From assembly GCF_900099775.1 (NCBI RefSeq), contig NZ_FMTM01000003.1, positions 675,461 through 739,460 on the forward strand: DNA of 64,000 nucleotides, read 5' to 3'. Below are positions 10,608-20,672 of this stretch, in pieces (positions within the stretch are counted from its first letter, which is position 1; each line of letters starts with the position of its first letter). A program made the position numbers and the translations under genes. Below the pieces are notes generated by a model. That model was not told the DNA's origin, searched no databases, and was given only the letters and a program-made list of their open reading frames with translations. Source of the stretch: Rhizobium mongolense subsp. loessense (GTDB taxonomy: Bacteria; Pseudomonadota; Alphaproteobacteria; Rhizobiales; Rhizobiaceae).

Positions 10608-10859
10608 ATGACGATGTCTATCAATCAGAAGATCGATCAGCATATTGTATCAATTGTTCCCATTGGCGAACGGTACAAAATGCAACCCGGGCCGACGCAG
10701 GGGCCGCTTGCCAAGATCAAGGACGTGCTCTCTTGCTGGAGCGTAAAACGCGCAGGGCGGCGAGCTCTGCGCGAGATGGCGGATTGGCAGCTGCGCGATA
10801 TCGGGCTTTCGCCTGCCGATGCGGCGAAAGAAGTCAGCAAGTCGCGCTTTTGGGATTGA
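10608..10859 (+). CDS. DUF1127 (YjiS-like) small protein
   Basis: An 83-residue protein whose C-terminal 45 residues match DUF1127: an Arg-rich helix (VKRAGRRALREMAD) then WQLRDIGLSPADAAKEV. Short Arg-rich DUF1127 proteins in Agrobacterium and relatives influence phosphate and carbon handling and RNA turnover. This one carries an extra N-terminal segment of about 35 residues. The ATG at 10608 is used; another at 10614 is possible. It is divergent from the MocR gene and may be its target. Its stop abuts the stop of the convergent lipoprotein gene, with no room for a terminator between them. Confidence 0.8.
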   Translation: MTMSINQKIDQHIVSIVPIGERYKMQPGPTQGPLAKIKDVLSCWSVKRAGRRALREMADWQLRDIGLSPADAAKEVSKSRFWD

Positions 10860-11258
10860 TCAGCGGCAGGTTTTGCCGCCGCCGGACCAGCGGGTCACGT
10901 CGCTAGCAATGCGGGTGGAAACCGGCTCGGACATCATCGGTCCGAAGGCCTGGAGGCGGGCAGGATTGCCTTCGGCCTGAACGACGAGCAGCGGCCTGCC
11001 TTCCGGGCTGTTCTTGTGGACAACCAGGATTCGCGGGCGCCCGGAAAAGGAATTGAGTTCCGGCGCCAGGCGGTAGGCTGAAAATGCAGCATCGCCGGAT
11101 TTGAACCAGCACGAATTTGCTCCGACGGCAACGCGCTCCATGGTGGAAAGCGCGCTGCGGTCCGGGCCGGATGCGGGTGCCCTGGACTGGCACGACGCGA
11201 TCAAAATGCACAGCGTGCTTGCCGCCGCAACCGCTGCGATATTCGTGGAAGGGCGCAT
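10860..11258 (-). CDS. putative lipoprotein
   Basis: A 132-residue protein with a short positively charged start, a hydrophobic stretch and a lipobox ending LIASC (lipidated Cys near residue 23). The mature part has two further Cys residues, one near NSCWF and one in the last residues (KTCR), which could form a disulfide. GGAG lies 9 bases before the ATG at 11258; a TTG at 11261 is less likely. I do not recognise a family. It sits downstream of purQ with a 47-base gap in the same orientation, so cotranscription with the purine genes is possible. Confidence 0.7.
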   Translation of the reverse strand: MRPSTNIAAVAAASTLCILIASCQSRAPASGPDRSALSTMERVAVGANSCWFKSGDAAFSAYRLAPELNSFSGRPRILVVHKNSPEGRPLLVVQAEGNPARLQAFGPMMSEPVSTRIASDVTRWSGGGKTCR

Positions 11259-11305
11259 CAATCTTGCTCCGGTGGACCTATTGAGTGCGTCTTACGCGGC
11301 GAAGG

Positions 11306-11977
11306 TTAAGCAGCGATTACGTCGAGAGCCGAAGCAAACAGCCCGCGGCCGTCGGAGCCGCCATGGGCTGCTTCGATCAGATTTTCCGGATGCGGCATCA
11401 TGCCGAGAACGTTGCCCTTGGCGTTCATCACCGCGGCGATGTCGTTGATCGAACCGTTCGGGTTGGTGCCTTCCGCATAGCGGAAAACCACCTGGCCATT
11501 GCCTTCTATCTCAGCCAACGTCGCTTCATCCGCGAAATAGTTGCCGTCGTGGTGGGCGACCGGGCAACGTATGACCTGACCCTTGGCATAGGCGCGGGTG
11601 AAATCCGTATCGGCGTTGGCGACCTCAAGCTTGATCTCGCGGCAGACGAACCTCAGCGAGGCGTTGCGCATCAGCGCACCCGGCAGCAGGCCGGCTTCCA
11701 CGAGGATCTGAAAGCCGTTGCAGACGCCAAGAACCTTGACGCCTTTTTGAGCCTTGTCGACGATTGCCTGCATTACCGGCATGCGGGCCGCGATCGCGCC
11801 GCAGCGCAGATAATCGCCATAGGAAAAGCCGCCCGGAATGACGATCAGATCGACGTCGGGAATGTCGGTTTCCGTCTGCCAGATCGTCACCGGCGCGTGG
11901 CCGGAAATTTTCGTCAGCGCTGCGATCATGTCGCGATCGCGGTTGAGGCCCGGAAGTTGAACAACGGCTGATTTCAT
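11306..11977 (-). CDS. purQ: phosphoribosylformylglycinamidine synthase subunit PurQ
   Basis: A 223-residue class I glutamine amidotransferase. The nucleophile Cys is in GVCNGFQIL and the catalytic His and Glu lie in MMPHPEN near the C-terminus; [10 protein letters not shown] forms the oxyanion strand. It supplies ammonia to PurL. The ATG overlaps the stop of the upstream small gene by ATGA, so translation is probably coupled. It belongs to the purC-purS-x-purQ run. Confidence 0.96.
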   Translation of the reverse strand: MKSAVVQLPGLNRDRDMIAALTKISGHAPVTIWQTETDIPDVDLIVIPGGFSYGDYLRCGAIAARMPVMQAIVDKAQKGVKVLGVCNGFQILVEAGLLPGALMRNASLRFVCREIKLEVANADTDFTRAYAKGQVIRCPVAHHDGNYFADEATLAEIEGNGQVVFRYAEGTNPNGSINDIAAVMNAKGNVLGMMPHPENLIEAAHGGSDGRGLFASALDVIAA

Positions 11978-12210
11978 GGGTGCGGTTCAAACCTTGCTTG
12001 TGCTTCTGCCAATTCTCGAAGTTCGAGACGATTTTCAATGCGGTCCAGGCGATCAAGTGCCTGGCTTATCGTGCCATGCAGATTGTTGATGTCGCCCTGC
12101 ATAGCGTGGGTATGGTTGCGCAGCTGTTGATATCTCGACGAAAGTCCCTCTGTCCTTCCGTCAATGTAGAGACATCGGACTGAATTTTTCCTCAAGATTT
12201 CAAACAGCAA
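11974..12210 (-). CDS. small coiled-coil protein coupled to purQ
   Basis: A frame of up to 78 codons between purS and purQ. Its TGA overlaps the purQ ATG as ATGA, which argues for translational coupling. The C-terminal half ([27 protein letters not shown]) has heptad spacing of Leu/Ile and looks like a coiled coil. No ATG is available near the beginning; the frame opens with TTG at 12210, with AGGAA too close upstream, so the true start may be a few codons later. I do not recognise a family. A link to FGAM synthase is suggested only by position. Confidence 0.55.
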   Translation of the reverse strand: MLFEILRKNSVRCLYIDGRTEGLSSRYQQLRNHTHAMQGDINNLHGTISQALDRLDRIENRLELRELAEAQARFEPHP

Positions 12211-12248
12211 TTCCTATATCAGGTCAGCCATCGCATTCTCCGCAACCG

Positions 12249-12491
12249 TCAGTCGAGAGAAATACTATAATTTTCGATCACCGTGTTTGCGAGGAGTTTT
12301 TCGCACATGGCCTTGAGGTCGGCTTCGGCCTTGGCCTTGTCGGCGCTTTCGAGCTCGAGGTCGAAGACCTTGCCCTGGCGGACATGGCCGATGCCTGTGA
12401 AGCCGAGGCCGCTCAGCGCGCCTTCGATTGCCTTGCCCTGCGGATCGAGAACGCCGTTTTTCAGCGTGACGGTTACACGAGCCTTGATCAC
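12249..12491 (-). CDS. purS: phosphoribosylformylglycinamidine synthase subunit PurS
   Basis: An 80-residue PurS with the typical KARVTVTLKNGVLDPQGKAI start and the GLGFTGIGHVRQGKVFDLEL core. PurS is the small subunit that bridges PurQ and PurL for ammonia transfer. The length is standard. It follows purC by 30 bases in the same direction. Confidence 0.95.
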   Translation of the reverse strand: MIKARVTVTLKNGVLDPQGKAIEGALSGLGFTGIGHVRQGKVFDLELESADKAKAEADLKAMCEKLLANTVIENYSISLD

Positions 12492-12521
12492 TTCTTCTTC
12501 CCTGTCTTTGACCAGAACGTC

Positions 12522-13286
12522 TTACTTGACCAAAACCGGGCCGGTGCCGCGCACAGGCTCGTTTTCGTTGATGATGCCGAGCCGGCGGGCGACTTCGGAA
12601 TAGGCTTCAAGAAGCCCGCCCATATCGCGGCGGAAGCGGTCCTTGTCCATCTTCTCGTGGGTTTCGATGTCCCAGAGGCGGCAAGAATCGGGCGAAATCT
12701 CGTCGGCAAGGATGATGCGCATCATGTCGCCTTCGAACAGCCGGCCGCATTCGATCTTGAAATCGACAAGCTGGATGCCGACGCCAAGGAAGAGGCCGGT
12801 CATGAAGTCGTTGACGCGGATAGCGAGCGCCATGATGTCGTCGAGCTCGGCAGGGTTTGCCCAGCCGAAGGCGGTGATGTGTTCTTCCGAGACCATCGGA
12901 TCGTCGAGAGCGTCGGATTTGTAATAGAATTCGATGATCGAGCGCGGCAAAACCACGCCTTCCTCGATGCCGAGGCGCTTGGCCAGCGAACCGGCAGCGA
13001 CGTTGCGCACAACGATCTCGAGGGGGATCATCTCCACTTCCCGGATCAACTGCTCGCGCATGTTGAGCCGGCGGATGAAGTGCGTCGGGATGCCGATCTT
13101 GTTCAGATGGCTGAAGATGTATTCCGAAATGCGGTTGTTCAGAACGCCCTTGCCATCGATGACTTCGTGTTTCTTCTTATTGAAGGCAGTGGCGTCATCC
13201 TTGAAGAACTGGATCAACGTCCCCGGTTCCGGTCCCTCGTATAGAATCTTGGCCTTGCCCTCGTAGATACGGCGGCGACGGTTCAT
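12522..13286 (-). CDS. purC: SAICAR synthetase
   Basis: A 254-residue phosphoribosylaminoimidazole-succinocarboxamide synthase, which joins CAIR and aspartate using ATP in purine synthesis. The N-terminus [15 protein letters not shown] forms the nucleotide-binding strand. [16 protein letters not shown] is the family's first signature and [10 protein letters not shown] the second. It heads the purC-purS-x-purQ run. The 229 bases upstream (13287-13515) hold no gene I can support. Confidence 0.96.
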   Translation of the reverse strand: MNRRRRIYEGKAKILYEGPEPGTLIQFFKDDATAFNKKKHEVIDGKGVLNNRISEYIFSHLNKIGIPTHFIRRLNMREQLIREVEMIPLEIVVRNVAAGSLAKRLGIEEGVVLPRSIIEFYYKSDALDDPMVSEEHITAFGWANPAELDDIMALAIRVNDFMTGLFLGVGIQLVDFKIECGRLFEGDMMRIILADEISPDSCRLWDIETHEKMDKDRFRRDMGGLLEAYSEVARRLGIINENEPVRGTGPVLVK

Positions 13287-13515
13287 TTTAGGTGTTCTCT
13301 GTCGTTGGCGCTCTTGGGATAGCGCGAGTGGATGGATCTCGTGGCGTCCCCATAAAGGAAAAGAAGGAGTTTCACAATGCGCCTGTCACTCCTTCCCCGG
13401 ATTCCAGATATGTAGGAACGCGGCCCAAGAGAATCGAAGATTTTCTGGAGATAAGCTTACAGTTTTTTGTGATGCGGTGGAATCAAAGGCGCCAGCGCGG
13501 CCGCTTATGCAGGCT

Positions 13516-15792
13516 TTATTTGCTGCGGTTGCCTTTCATCTGCTGGCGAAGAACGCCCTGAAGGGCGTGGGCGCCACTGTCGTGCCGCCGCCAGGCCGCA
13601 TTGCGTATAAAAGCCGGAATCTGCATGGCCGGCATCGGCCGCGCCAGCGCATAGCCTTGCAGCATGTCGCAGCCAAGATCGCTAAGGATGCGGACATGAT
13701 CCATGCTTTCGACACCCTCGGCCGTGACGAGGATATTCAGCGAACGGCCGATATCGATGATGGAACGGACGAGCTTTCTCTGCTCGGCCGACTGCGGCAG
13801 CATGCGGATCAGCTCCCGGTCGATCTTTAGCGTGCGCGGACTAAGCTTGAGCAGGCTGACGATCGAGGCGTGACCGGTACCAAAGTCGTCGATCTCAATA
13901 TCGATCCCGAGCTTGCGGAATTGCCTGAGATTGGTCAGGACTGCATCATCGCAATCGTCAAGCGATATGGATTCCAGGAGCTCGAAGGAGAGGATCCCCG
14001 GCTCGATCTTCTGCACCCGCAGCTTCTTGGCGAGGCCGGGATCGGCCAAGCGCCTAGAGGAGACATTCACCGAAAGCTTCGGTGTGACGAAACCGTCTCT
14101 CGCCCAGGCGGCGCGATCGGCCAGGCCTTTTTCGAGGATCAGGCCGTCGATCGCTGAGACGACGTCAAGATCTTCGGCAATCGTCAGAAAGTGGCCTGGT
14201 GTCAGCAATCCGTGCTCCGGATGCCGCCAGCGCGCCAAAGTCTCCACGCCGGCAACCTCCAGGGTCTGGGCATGAAACTGCAATTGATAGAAGGGAATGA
14301 ATTCGTTGCGCTCCAGTCCCAGCAGCATTTCGTCCGACAGGCGCTTCGCCGCGATGATGGTGCGGCGGGCATCCTTCGAGAAGAATTCATGGCGGTTGCG
14401 GCCTGCGCCCTTGGCGCGGTAAAGCGCGATATCGGCGTTGAGCAACAACTGCTTTGCATCGAGATCCTTGCCGCTTTCCGCGGCAATGCCGATGCTGGCG
14501 CCGAAGCGACAGTCATGGCCCTCGTAGCGGACCGGCTTGCTGAGTTCGCGGATGATGCGGGCTGCCATATTGGAAAGCTTCTTCGGAGCGCTCTCGATCG
14601 TGCAAAGTACGACGAACTCGTCGCCGCCGATGCGCGCAACGAAATCGCTTGCGCGCACGCTGTCCTTCAGCACCCTGGCCACATGTTTCAACATGGCGTC
14701 GCCGGCCCGATGGCCGAGCGTGTCGTTGATCTGCTTGAAACGATCGAGGTCGATATGCAGGATCGCGAGCGTCAAGCCATTCTCGCGGCATCCGGCGGAA
14801 CGCTCGTCAAGCATGCGGTCGAGATAGCGGCGGTTGGGAAGTTCCGTGAGATAATCGTGAAGCGCCAGATGCTCGATGCTTTCCCTGGCGGCTTCGAGTT
14901 CCTGATTGCGCGCTTCTGCGAGATCCTTTGCCTTCTGCAGATCGTTGCGAAGACTGACCTCTTCGGTGACATCCCAATTTGCGCCGATGAGCTTGCGCTT
15001 GCCGTCGGCATCCAGGAAGAATGCCGAGCGGGAGCGAATGACGCGTTCGGCGCCATCGCCGCGGATGATACGGAACTCCTGCAGCAGGCCGCGGTCTTTT
15101 TCGAGACTTGTTTCCAGGTTCCTCAGCGTGCGCTCGCGGTCGTCCGGGTGCAGCGCCTGCTCCCATGCCTCGCTCAGCTTTACGCGCGGTGTGCCTTCAA
15201 GCCCGTACATTGCCAGCAAGCGGTCGTCCCACTCGACGGTTCCGGCATCGAGATCGGCCTCGAAAACGCCTATGCGCGAGATTTCGAGAGCGAGATCCAG
15301 CCTGCGCGACAGATGCTCGAGCATCTCCTCGGATCGCTTGCGGGCCGTGATGTCCGTATCCGTGCCGACGATGCGGGCAGGGGCGCCGTTTTCGTCCCAT
15401 TCCACGCAGGCGCCGCGGCATTCGATCCAGACCCAGCGGCCGTCCTTGTGACGCTCCCGATATTCGAAGACGTGATAATCCGGGTCGCCTGCGATTTGCT
15501 TCTCAATGGCCCGGATGACGAAATCGCGGTCATCGGGATGAAGAAGCTTGAGCCATGCCTCGTAGTCTCCGTCGGCTTCCTCGTGCGGAGCCATGCCGCG
15601 GATTTCTTTCCAAGTATCGGAGTAGTATTTGGTGCCGGTTAGGTTGTTGTGGTCCCAGACGCCGAGGCCAGAGCCGACGAGCGCATAGTTCCAACGGCTC
15701 TCGCGCTCCGCAAGATCGGAGGTATCCGGTGCCTGCTTTATCGCAGACTTGTTGACGGTATTGATCGCGCTGACCTGTTTTCGCTGCTTCAC
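13516..15792 (-). CDS. PAS-PAS-GGDEF-EAL cyclic di-GMP enzyme
   Basis: A protein of about 758 residues. Two PAS/PAC units (about 30-150 and 165-285; HPDD occurs in each) precede a GGDEF domain with an intact GGDEF near 390 and an RASD inhibitory I-site five residues before it. The EAL domain follows: ETLARW as the EAL variant, NVSSRRL, FELLES, DDFGTG, LKIDRE and TAEGVE, so all metal and catalytic acids are present. Both synthesis and hydrolysis of c-di-GMP look possible. No membrane helix is seen, so sensing is probably cytosolic. No ATG is available; GTG at 15792 is used, TTG at 15807 is the alternative. Confidence 0.9.
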   Translation of the reverse strand: MKQRKQVSAINTVNKSAIKQAPDTSDLAERESRWNYALVGSGLGVWDHNNLTGTKYYSDTWKEIRGMAPHEEADGDYEAWLKLLHPDDRDFVIRAIEKQIAGDPDYHVFEYRERHKDGRWVWIECRGACVEWDENGAPARIVGTDTDITARKRSEEMLEHLSRRLDLALEISRIGVFEADLDAGTVEWDDRLLAMYGLEGTPRVKLSEAWEQALHPDDRERTLRNLETSLEKDRGLLQEFRIIRGDGAERVIRSRSAFFLDADGKRKLIGANWDVTEEVSLRNDLQKAKDLAEARNQELEAARESIEHLALHDYLTELPNRRYLDRMLDERSAGCRENGLTLAILHIDLDRFKQINDTLGHRAGDAMLKHVARVLKDSVRASDFVARIGGDEFVVLCTIESAPKKLSNMAARIIRELSKPVRYEGHDCRFGASIGIAAESGKDLDAKQLLLNADIALYRAKGAGRNRHEFFSKDARRTIIAAKRLSDEMLLGLERNEFIPFYQLQFHAQTLEVAGVETLARWRHPEHGLLTPGHFLTIAEDLDVVSAIDGLILEKGLADRAAWARDGFVTPKLSVNVSSRRLADPGLAKKLRVQKIEPGILSFELLESISLDDCDDAVLTNLRQFRKLGIDIEIDDFGTGHASIVSLLKLSPRTLKIDRELIRMLPQSAEQRKLVRSIIDIGRSLNILVTAEGVESMDHVRILSDLGCDMLQGYALARPMPAMQIPAFIRNAAWRRHDSGAHALQGVLRQQMKGNRSK

Positions 15793-15894
15793 TGCGCACT
15801 CGCCCAATTCGCGTGCAGGCAGTCTGAAGTCATTGAATAAAATAACTGTTAAGCAGTGCCTGAAAGACGTGGAAAACTTTCGGTTTTTCAGAGC

Positions 15895-16449
15895 CTAAGG
15901 CTTCAGGCGGCTCAAGAACTGCGCGAAGACCATCGTTCCCTCGGGCCAGGGGCCGTGACCCGACTCCGCGTTGATATGGCCGGATTCACCAGCGTCGATC
16001 AGAAGCGAGCCCCAGCTTGCGGCAACGTCATCGGCATGCTCGTAGCTGCCGAATGGATCGTTGCGGCTTGCCACTGTGATCGCAGGGAACGGCAGCGGGT
16101 CGCGCGGGTAGGGACCGAAGGTCATGAGATGCTTCGGGCGGATCTTCGGGTTGGCGACATCGGGCGGTGCCACGAAGAAAGCGCCGGCCACCTTGTTCCT
16201 GAAATGCGGGATCGCATGGATCGCCGAGGGTATTCCGAGCGAGTGGGCAACAAGGACGACGGGGCGGGACGAGGCGTTCACCTCCTCGGCAATGCGGGCA
16301 ACCCAATCTTCGCGGACCGGCTTTGACCATTCCGCCTGTTCGACGCGCCGCGCGGTGCTGAGCTTGGTTTCCCAGCGGGTCTGCCAGTGGTCTGGACCGG
16401 AATTCGTGTAGCCCGGGATGATGAGAATATCGACGTCAGAAGCTTTCAT
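15895..16449 (-). CDS. RBBP9/YdeN-type serine hydrolase
   Basis: A 184-residue small alpha/beta-hydrolase. It opens with VDILIIPGYTNSGPDHWQ, the usual start of this family. The nucleophile is in AHSLG, a candidate Asp is in SRNDPF and the His in ESGHGPWPEG. GGCGGG lies before the ATG at 16449; the frame stays open further upstream but that part overlaps the promoter region of the divergent gene at 16616. Substrate unknown; family members are esterases of uncertain role. Confidence 0.85.
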   Translation of the reverse strand: MKASDVDILIIPGYTNSGPDHWQTRWETKLSTARRVEQAEWSKPVREDWVARIAEEVNASSRPVVLVAHSLGIPSAIHAIPHFRNKVAGAFFVAPPDVANPKIRPKHLMTFGPYPRDPLPFPAITVASRNDPFGSYEHADDVAASWGSLLIDAGESGHINAESGHGPWPEGTMVFAQFLSRLKP

Positions 16450-16615
16450 GATCCCGCCGATGTGAGAAAGCTTGGCCGTTCTGTCAAGGGAAAGCGCGAC
16501 AAGGGCGGTGAAATTCGTTATGATCGCGCCATTGCCGGTTGCGGTTTCTCGTGTCGGCTGCGTCAATGCCGATGCATTTCCGCCGCCGGCCGATCGGCTT
16601 ACGGAGGAGAAAGCC

Positions 16616-17413
16616 ATGTCGGCATTTCATGTTATGACAGGATCAGGCGAACGCTACGCACGTCTCGCTATCAACAAGATCAGCACGGCTGACGTATTCG
16701 ACGCGTTACGTCGCGGGCTGGACGATTTTCGCGAAAAGCCTTCCCATTACGTGTTCTTATGCCTCATGTATCCGATTGCCGGCATTTTCCTTGCCCTTGC
16801 ATCATCGGACGCAAACCTTCTGCCGATGATCTTTCCGCTGATGTCCGGGTTTGCGCTGATCGGGCCGATTGCCGCCATCGGGCTCTACGAGATCAGCCGG
16901 CGCCGCGAGGCGGGTCTCGATACGTCGTGGACGCATGCGCTCGAAGTCAGGCAATCGCCGGCCTTGCCGTCGATCATCGTCGGCGGGCTGCTGCTGTTCG
17001 GCTTCTTCATCGTCTGGCTCGTCGCAGCGCAGACGCTCTACACGAACCTGTTTGGCGATGTTTTCCCGCGGTCGGTCGAAGTGTTCACCTCGCAGATTTT
17101 CGGTACGCCCGAAGGCATGCAACTGATGATCTGGGGCAATCTTTTGGGACTGGTCTTCGCCATCGTGGTTCTGGCGACGACCGTCGTCACGTTCCCCTTG
17201 CTTCTCGATCGCGATGTAGGGCTAGTGGCTGCCATGGCGGCTTCGATCCGCGCAACTGTCGTCAATCCGGTACCGGTCATGCTGTGGGGCCTGATCATTG
17301 CTGCGGCGCTGGTCATCGGCACGATCCCGCTATTTGTCGGGCTAGCACTGGTGATGCCTATCCTCGGCCACGCAACATGGCATCTCTATAGAAAACTGGT
17401 CACGCCTGCATAG
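16616..17413 (+). CDS. DUF2189 integral membrane protein
   Basis: A 265-residue protein with about six hydrophobic helices. The conserved DUF2189 elements are DVFDALRRGLDDFREKPSH before the first helix, GFALIGPIAAIGLYEISRRRE after the second, and TFPLLLDRDVG. The family is widespread in alphaproteobacteria with no established function. GGAGGAG lies 9 bases before the ATG at 16616. It is divergent from the RBBP9-type gene and followed by another membrane-protein gene. Confidence 0.88.
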   Translation: MSAFHVMTGSGERYARLAINKISTADVFDALRRGLDDFREKPSHYVFLCLMYPIAGIFLALASSDANLLPMIFPLMSGFALIGPIAAIGLYEISRRREAGLDTSWTHALEVRQSPALPSIIVGGLLLFGFFIVWLVAAQTLYTNLFGDVFPRSVEVFTSQIFGTPEGMQLMIWGNLLGLVFAIVVLATTVVTFPLLLDRDVGLVAAMAASIRATVVNPVPVMLWGLIIAAALVIGTIPLFVGLALVMPILGHATWHLYRKLVTPA

Positions 17414-17498
17414 GGCACGATGCAGTCTGCGCGCTAAGCGAGCGGAACCTGCAACCTCCTTCAAAGTTAATCTGGCGATGTCTTTGAAGGAGGCTTCC

Positions 17499-17963
17499 AT
17501 GCCAGCATCCAGGCACGTCTTTACCCGCTTTGCCACCAACGTGTCGGAATGGGCGGGCAAGCCGGCTATCTTCGTTCTCGCGGTCGCGGTCGTCTTTGTT
17601 TGGGCAGTGTTGGGTCCGTTTTTCGACTATTCGGAAACATGGCAGCTGATCATCAATACAGGCACGACGATCGTGACCTTCCTTATGGTTTTCGTGCTGC
17701 AGAACGCGCAGATGCGCGACACGCGTGCCATCCAGGCCAAGCTCGATGAGCTCATCCTGACCAGCCATGCCGAGAACCGCTTCATCGGTATCGAAAACCT
17801 CGACGAGGAGGATTTGAAACATCTAGACCGGCTGGTGGCGAAAGCCGCCAGAGGGAAAGGCCAGACGGAGGCGAGCAATGCAGCGCAGGCAGAAGAAGGA
17901 CGCCGCAAAAGATCGCAGGGAAGCAAACGCGCTGCACCATCTCAATCGCGCAAGCAGAAATGA
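17499..17963 (+). CDS. low-affinity iron permease family membrane protein
   Basis: A 154-residue protein with two hydrophobic helices (FVLAVAVVFVWAVLGPFF and a second around TGTTIVTFLMVFVLQNAQ) and a polar basic tail. The segment WQLIINTGTTIVTFLMVF followed by QNAQMRDTRAIQAKLDEL is the hallmark of PF04120. The family name derives from yeast Fet4-like proteins; iron transport by the short bacterial members is unproven. GAAGGAGG lies 5 bases before the ATG at 17499. A strong terminator follows at once. Confidence 0.85.
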   Translation: MPASRHVFTRFATNVSEWAGKPAIFVLAVAVVFVWAVLGPFFDYSETWQLIINTGTTIVTFLMVFVLQNAQMRDTRAIQAKLDELILTSHAENRFIGIENLDEEDLKHLDRLVAKAARGKGQTEASNAAQAEEGRRKRSQGSKRAAPSQSRKQK

Positions 17964-17964
17964 C

Positions 17965-17990
17965 AACGGCGCCGTAGCTCCGGCGCCGTT
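17965..17990. terminator. bidirectional intrinsic terminator
   Basis: AACGGCGCCG and CGGCGCCGTT form a perfect 10-bp stem with a 6-base loop, followed by TTTTC on the plus strand (two of the T bases belong to the stem). It lies between the convergent ends of the iron-permease-family gene (17963) and purB (18009), so it can serve both. Confidence 0.85.
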
Positions 17991-18008
17991 TTCGAATGCA
18001 GCCGAGGG

Positions 18009-19310
<1,302 letters not shown>

Positions 19311-19374
19311 GGCTCACTGCTTTCGTTGCGAGGAAGACTTTCTGGCGCCCCTGTAGCAAAGACGCGCGCTAATC

Positions 19375-19860
19375 TCAACGCATGCGTTTTGCAAGCGCGT
19401 AGCTGGTTGCAAGCAGGCAGACGAGGCCGAACGGTAGGAAGAGCCTCAGACCGAGGACCAGGAACTGATAGACGGCGTTGGCGCCGGTGAAGATGAACTG
19501 GTAGGTCCATAGGAGGCTGCCGAACGGCGCATGCCAGCGCGAATAGAAAATGCGGTAGTCCATGGAAAAGAGAAATGCCGTCATCAACATCGTGCCCGCC
19601 GTCAAGCAGACGAAGAAGGAGGCAAAGCGCGTTTCGATCCGCCGCCGGTAGGCGAAGAAGCGGCCGATCGGCAGCATGAAAGGCCAGGAGAAAAGGCCGC
19701 CGGCGAAATAGAGAAGCGCCAGTTCGGCCGTGTGTTCCGACTCGAAGCGGTTGCGCATGTAAAGCGCCGACATCGCCGAGGCCATCATCATGAGGCCCCA
19801 CAGCGCGGCGCCGCCAAACAGCTCGAAATAGGGTGGTCTGGCAGCGCGTATCCGGTCCAT
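19375..19860 (-). CDS. small integral membrane protein
   Basis: A 161-residue protein with four likely membrane helices (FGGAALWGLMMMASAMSALY, ALLYFAGGLFSWPFMLPIG, FFVCLTAGTMLMTAFLF and a C-terminal pair region around FLPFGLVCLLATSYAL) and a basic C-terminus. I recognise no family. The start is uncertain: ATG at 19860 or GTG at 19872, both just after the rpe stop at 19880. A longer open frame reaching 20061 overlaps rpe and is unlikely to be used. It lies between rpe and purB in the same orientation and may be cotranscribed. Confidence 0.7.
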   Translation of the reverse strand: MDRIRAARPPYFELFGGAALWGLMMMASAMSALYMRNRFESEHTAELALLYFAGGLFSWPFMLPIGRFFAYRRRIETRFASFFVCLTAGTMLMTAFLFSMDYRIFYSRWHAPFGSLLWTYQFIFTGANAVYQFLVLGLRLFLPFGLVCLLATSYALAKRMR

Positions 19861-19879
19861 CGTCAACGACACGCGAATG

Positions 19880-20557
19880 TCATGACCGCCCGGCCCCTGC
19901 AGCGCTTCGCAGGTCGCTGATGGCGGTGCGGTAGGCTTCGACGGAGGCGCCCTTGAAGATCGCCGAACCGGCGACGAGCACATTGCCACCCGCCTTGCCG
20001 ACGATCGGCGCGGTCTCGACGGTGACGCCGCCGTCGACCTCAAGCTCGATCGGCCTGTCACCGATCAGGGATTTCGCGGCCGCAATCTTCCCGGCCATCG
20101 CGGGAATGAATTTCTGGCCGCCGAAGCCGGGGTTCACCGACATGATGAGGATGAGGTCGATGTCGTCGAGTACGTTCTCGATCGCCGACAGCGGCGTTGC
20201 CGGATTGACCGTCACTCCGACCTTCTTACCGAGATTGCGGATCGTCTGCAGCGAGCGGTGGAGATGCGGTCCTGCCTCAGCATGAACCGTGATGCGGTCG
20301 CAGCCAGCCTTGGCGAAGGCCTCCAGATAAGGATCGGCCGGTGAGATCATCAGGTGGCAATCGAAGGTCGCATCAGTATAGGAGCGCAACGACTTGATGA
20401 CGTCGGCGCCGAAGGAGATGTTCGGCACGAAATGGCCGTCCATGATGTCCAGATGGATCCAGTCTGCGCCTGCCGCCGTCACATCGCGCACTTCCTGTCC
20501 GAGCTTGGCAAAGTCCGCAGCCAGAATGGAGGGGGCAATCCGGATCGGCAGGGTCAT
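19880..20557 (-). CDS. rpe: ribulose-phosphate 3-epimerase
   Basis: A 225-residue TIM-barrel enzyme interconverting D-ribulose 5-phosphate and D-xylulose 5-phosphate in the pentose phosphate pathway. Metal ligands and catalytic acids are visible in [22 protein letters not shown] and ELEVDGGV, and the phosphate loop in GSAIF. Length is standard. The ATG at 20557 is well placed. Confidence 0.96.
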   Translation of the reverse strand: MTLPIRIAPSILAADFAKLGQEVRDVTAAGADWIHLDIMDGHFVPNISFGADVIKSLRSYTDATFDCHLMISPADPYLEAFAKAGCDRITVHAEAGPHLHRSLQTIRNLGKKVGVTVNPATPLSAIENVLDDIDLILIMSVNPGFGGQKFIPAMAGKIAAAKSLIGDRPIELEVDGGVTVETAPIVGKAGGNVLVAGSAIFKGASVEAYRTAISDLRSAAGAGRS

Positions 20558-20672
20558 GGCACTCTTCTCTCTCCTTGGGGAACTCGCGGCGGTTTAGCAG
20601 GGCTCAATCGAACGGGCAACTGCATCATCGCTGCACTCGTGAACTCTGCGTAAACGGCATTCTCGTCTCAGG

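Noticed and set aside
13356..13411. GAAGGAG and a 12-codon frame upstream of purC on the plus strand
   Set aside because: Too short and without any repeat or regulatory codon pattern; likely chance.
14191..15642. 483-codon plus-strand open frame
   Set aside because: Antisense shadow of the GGDEF-EAL gene; composition follows the complementary codons.
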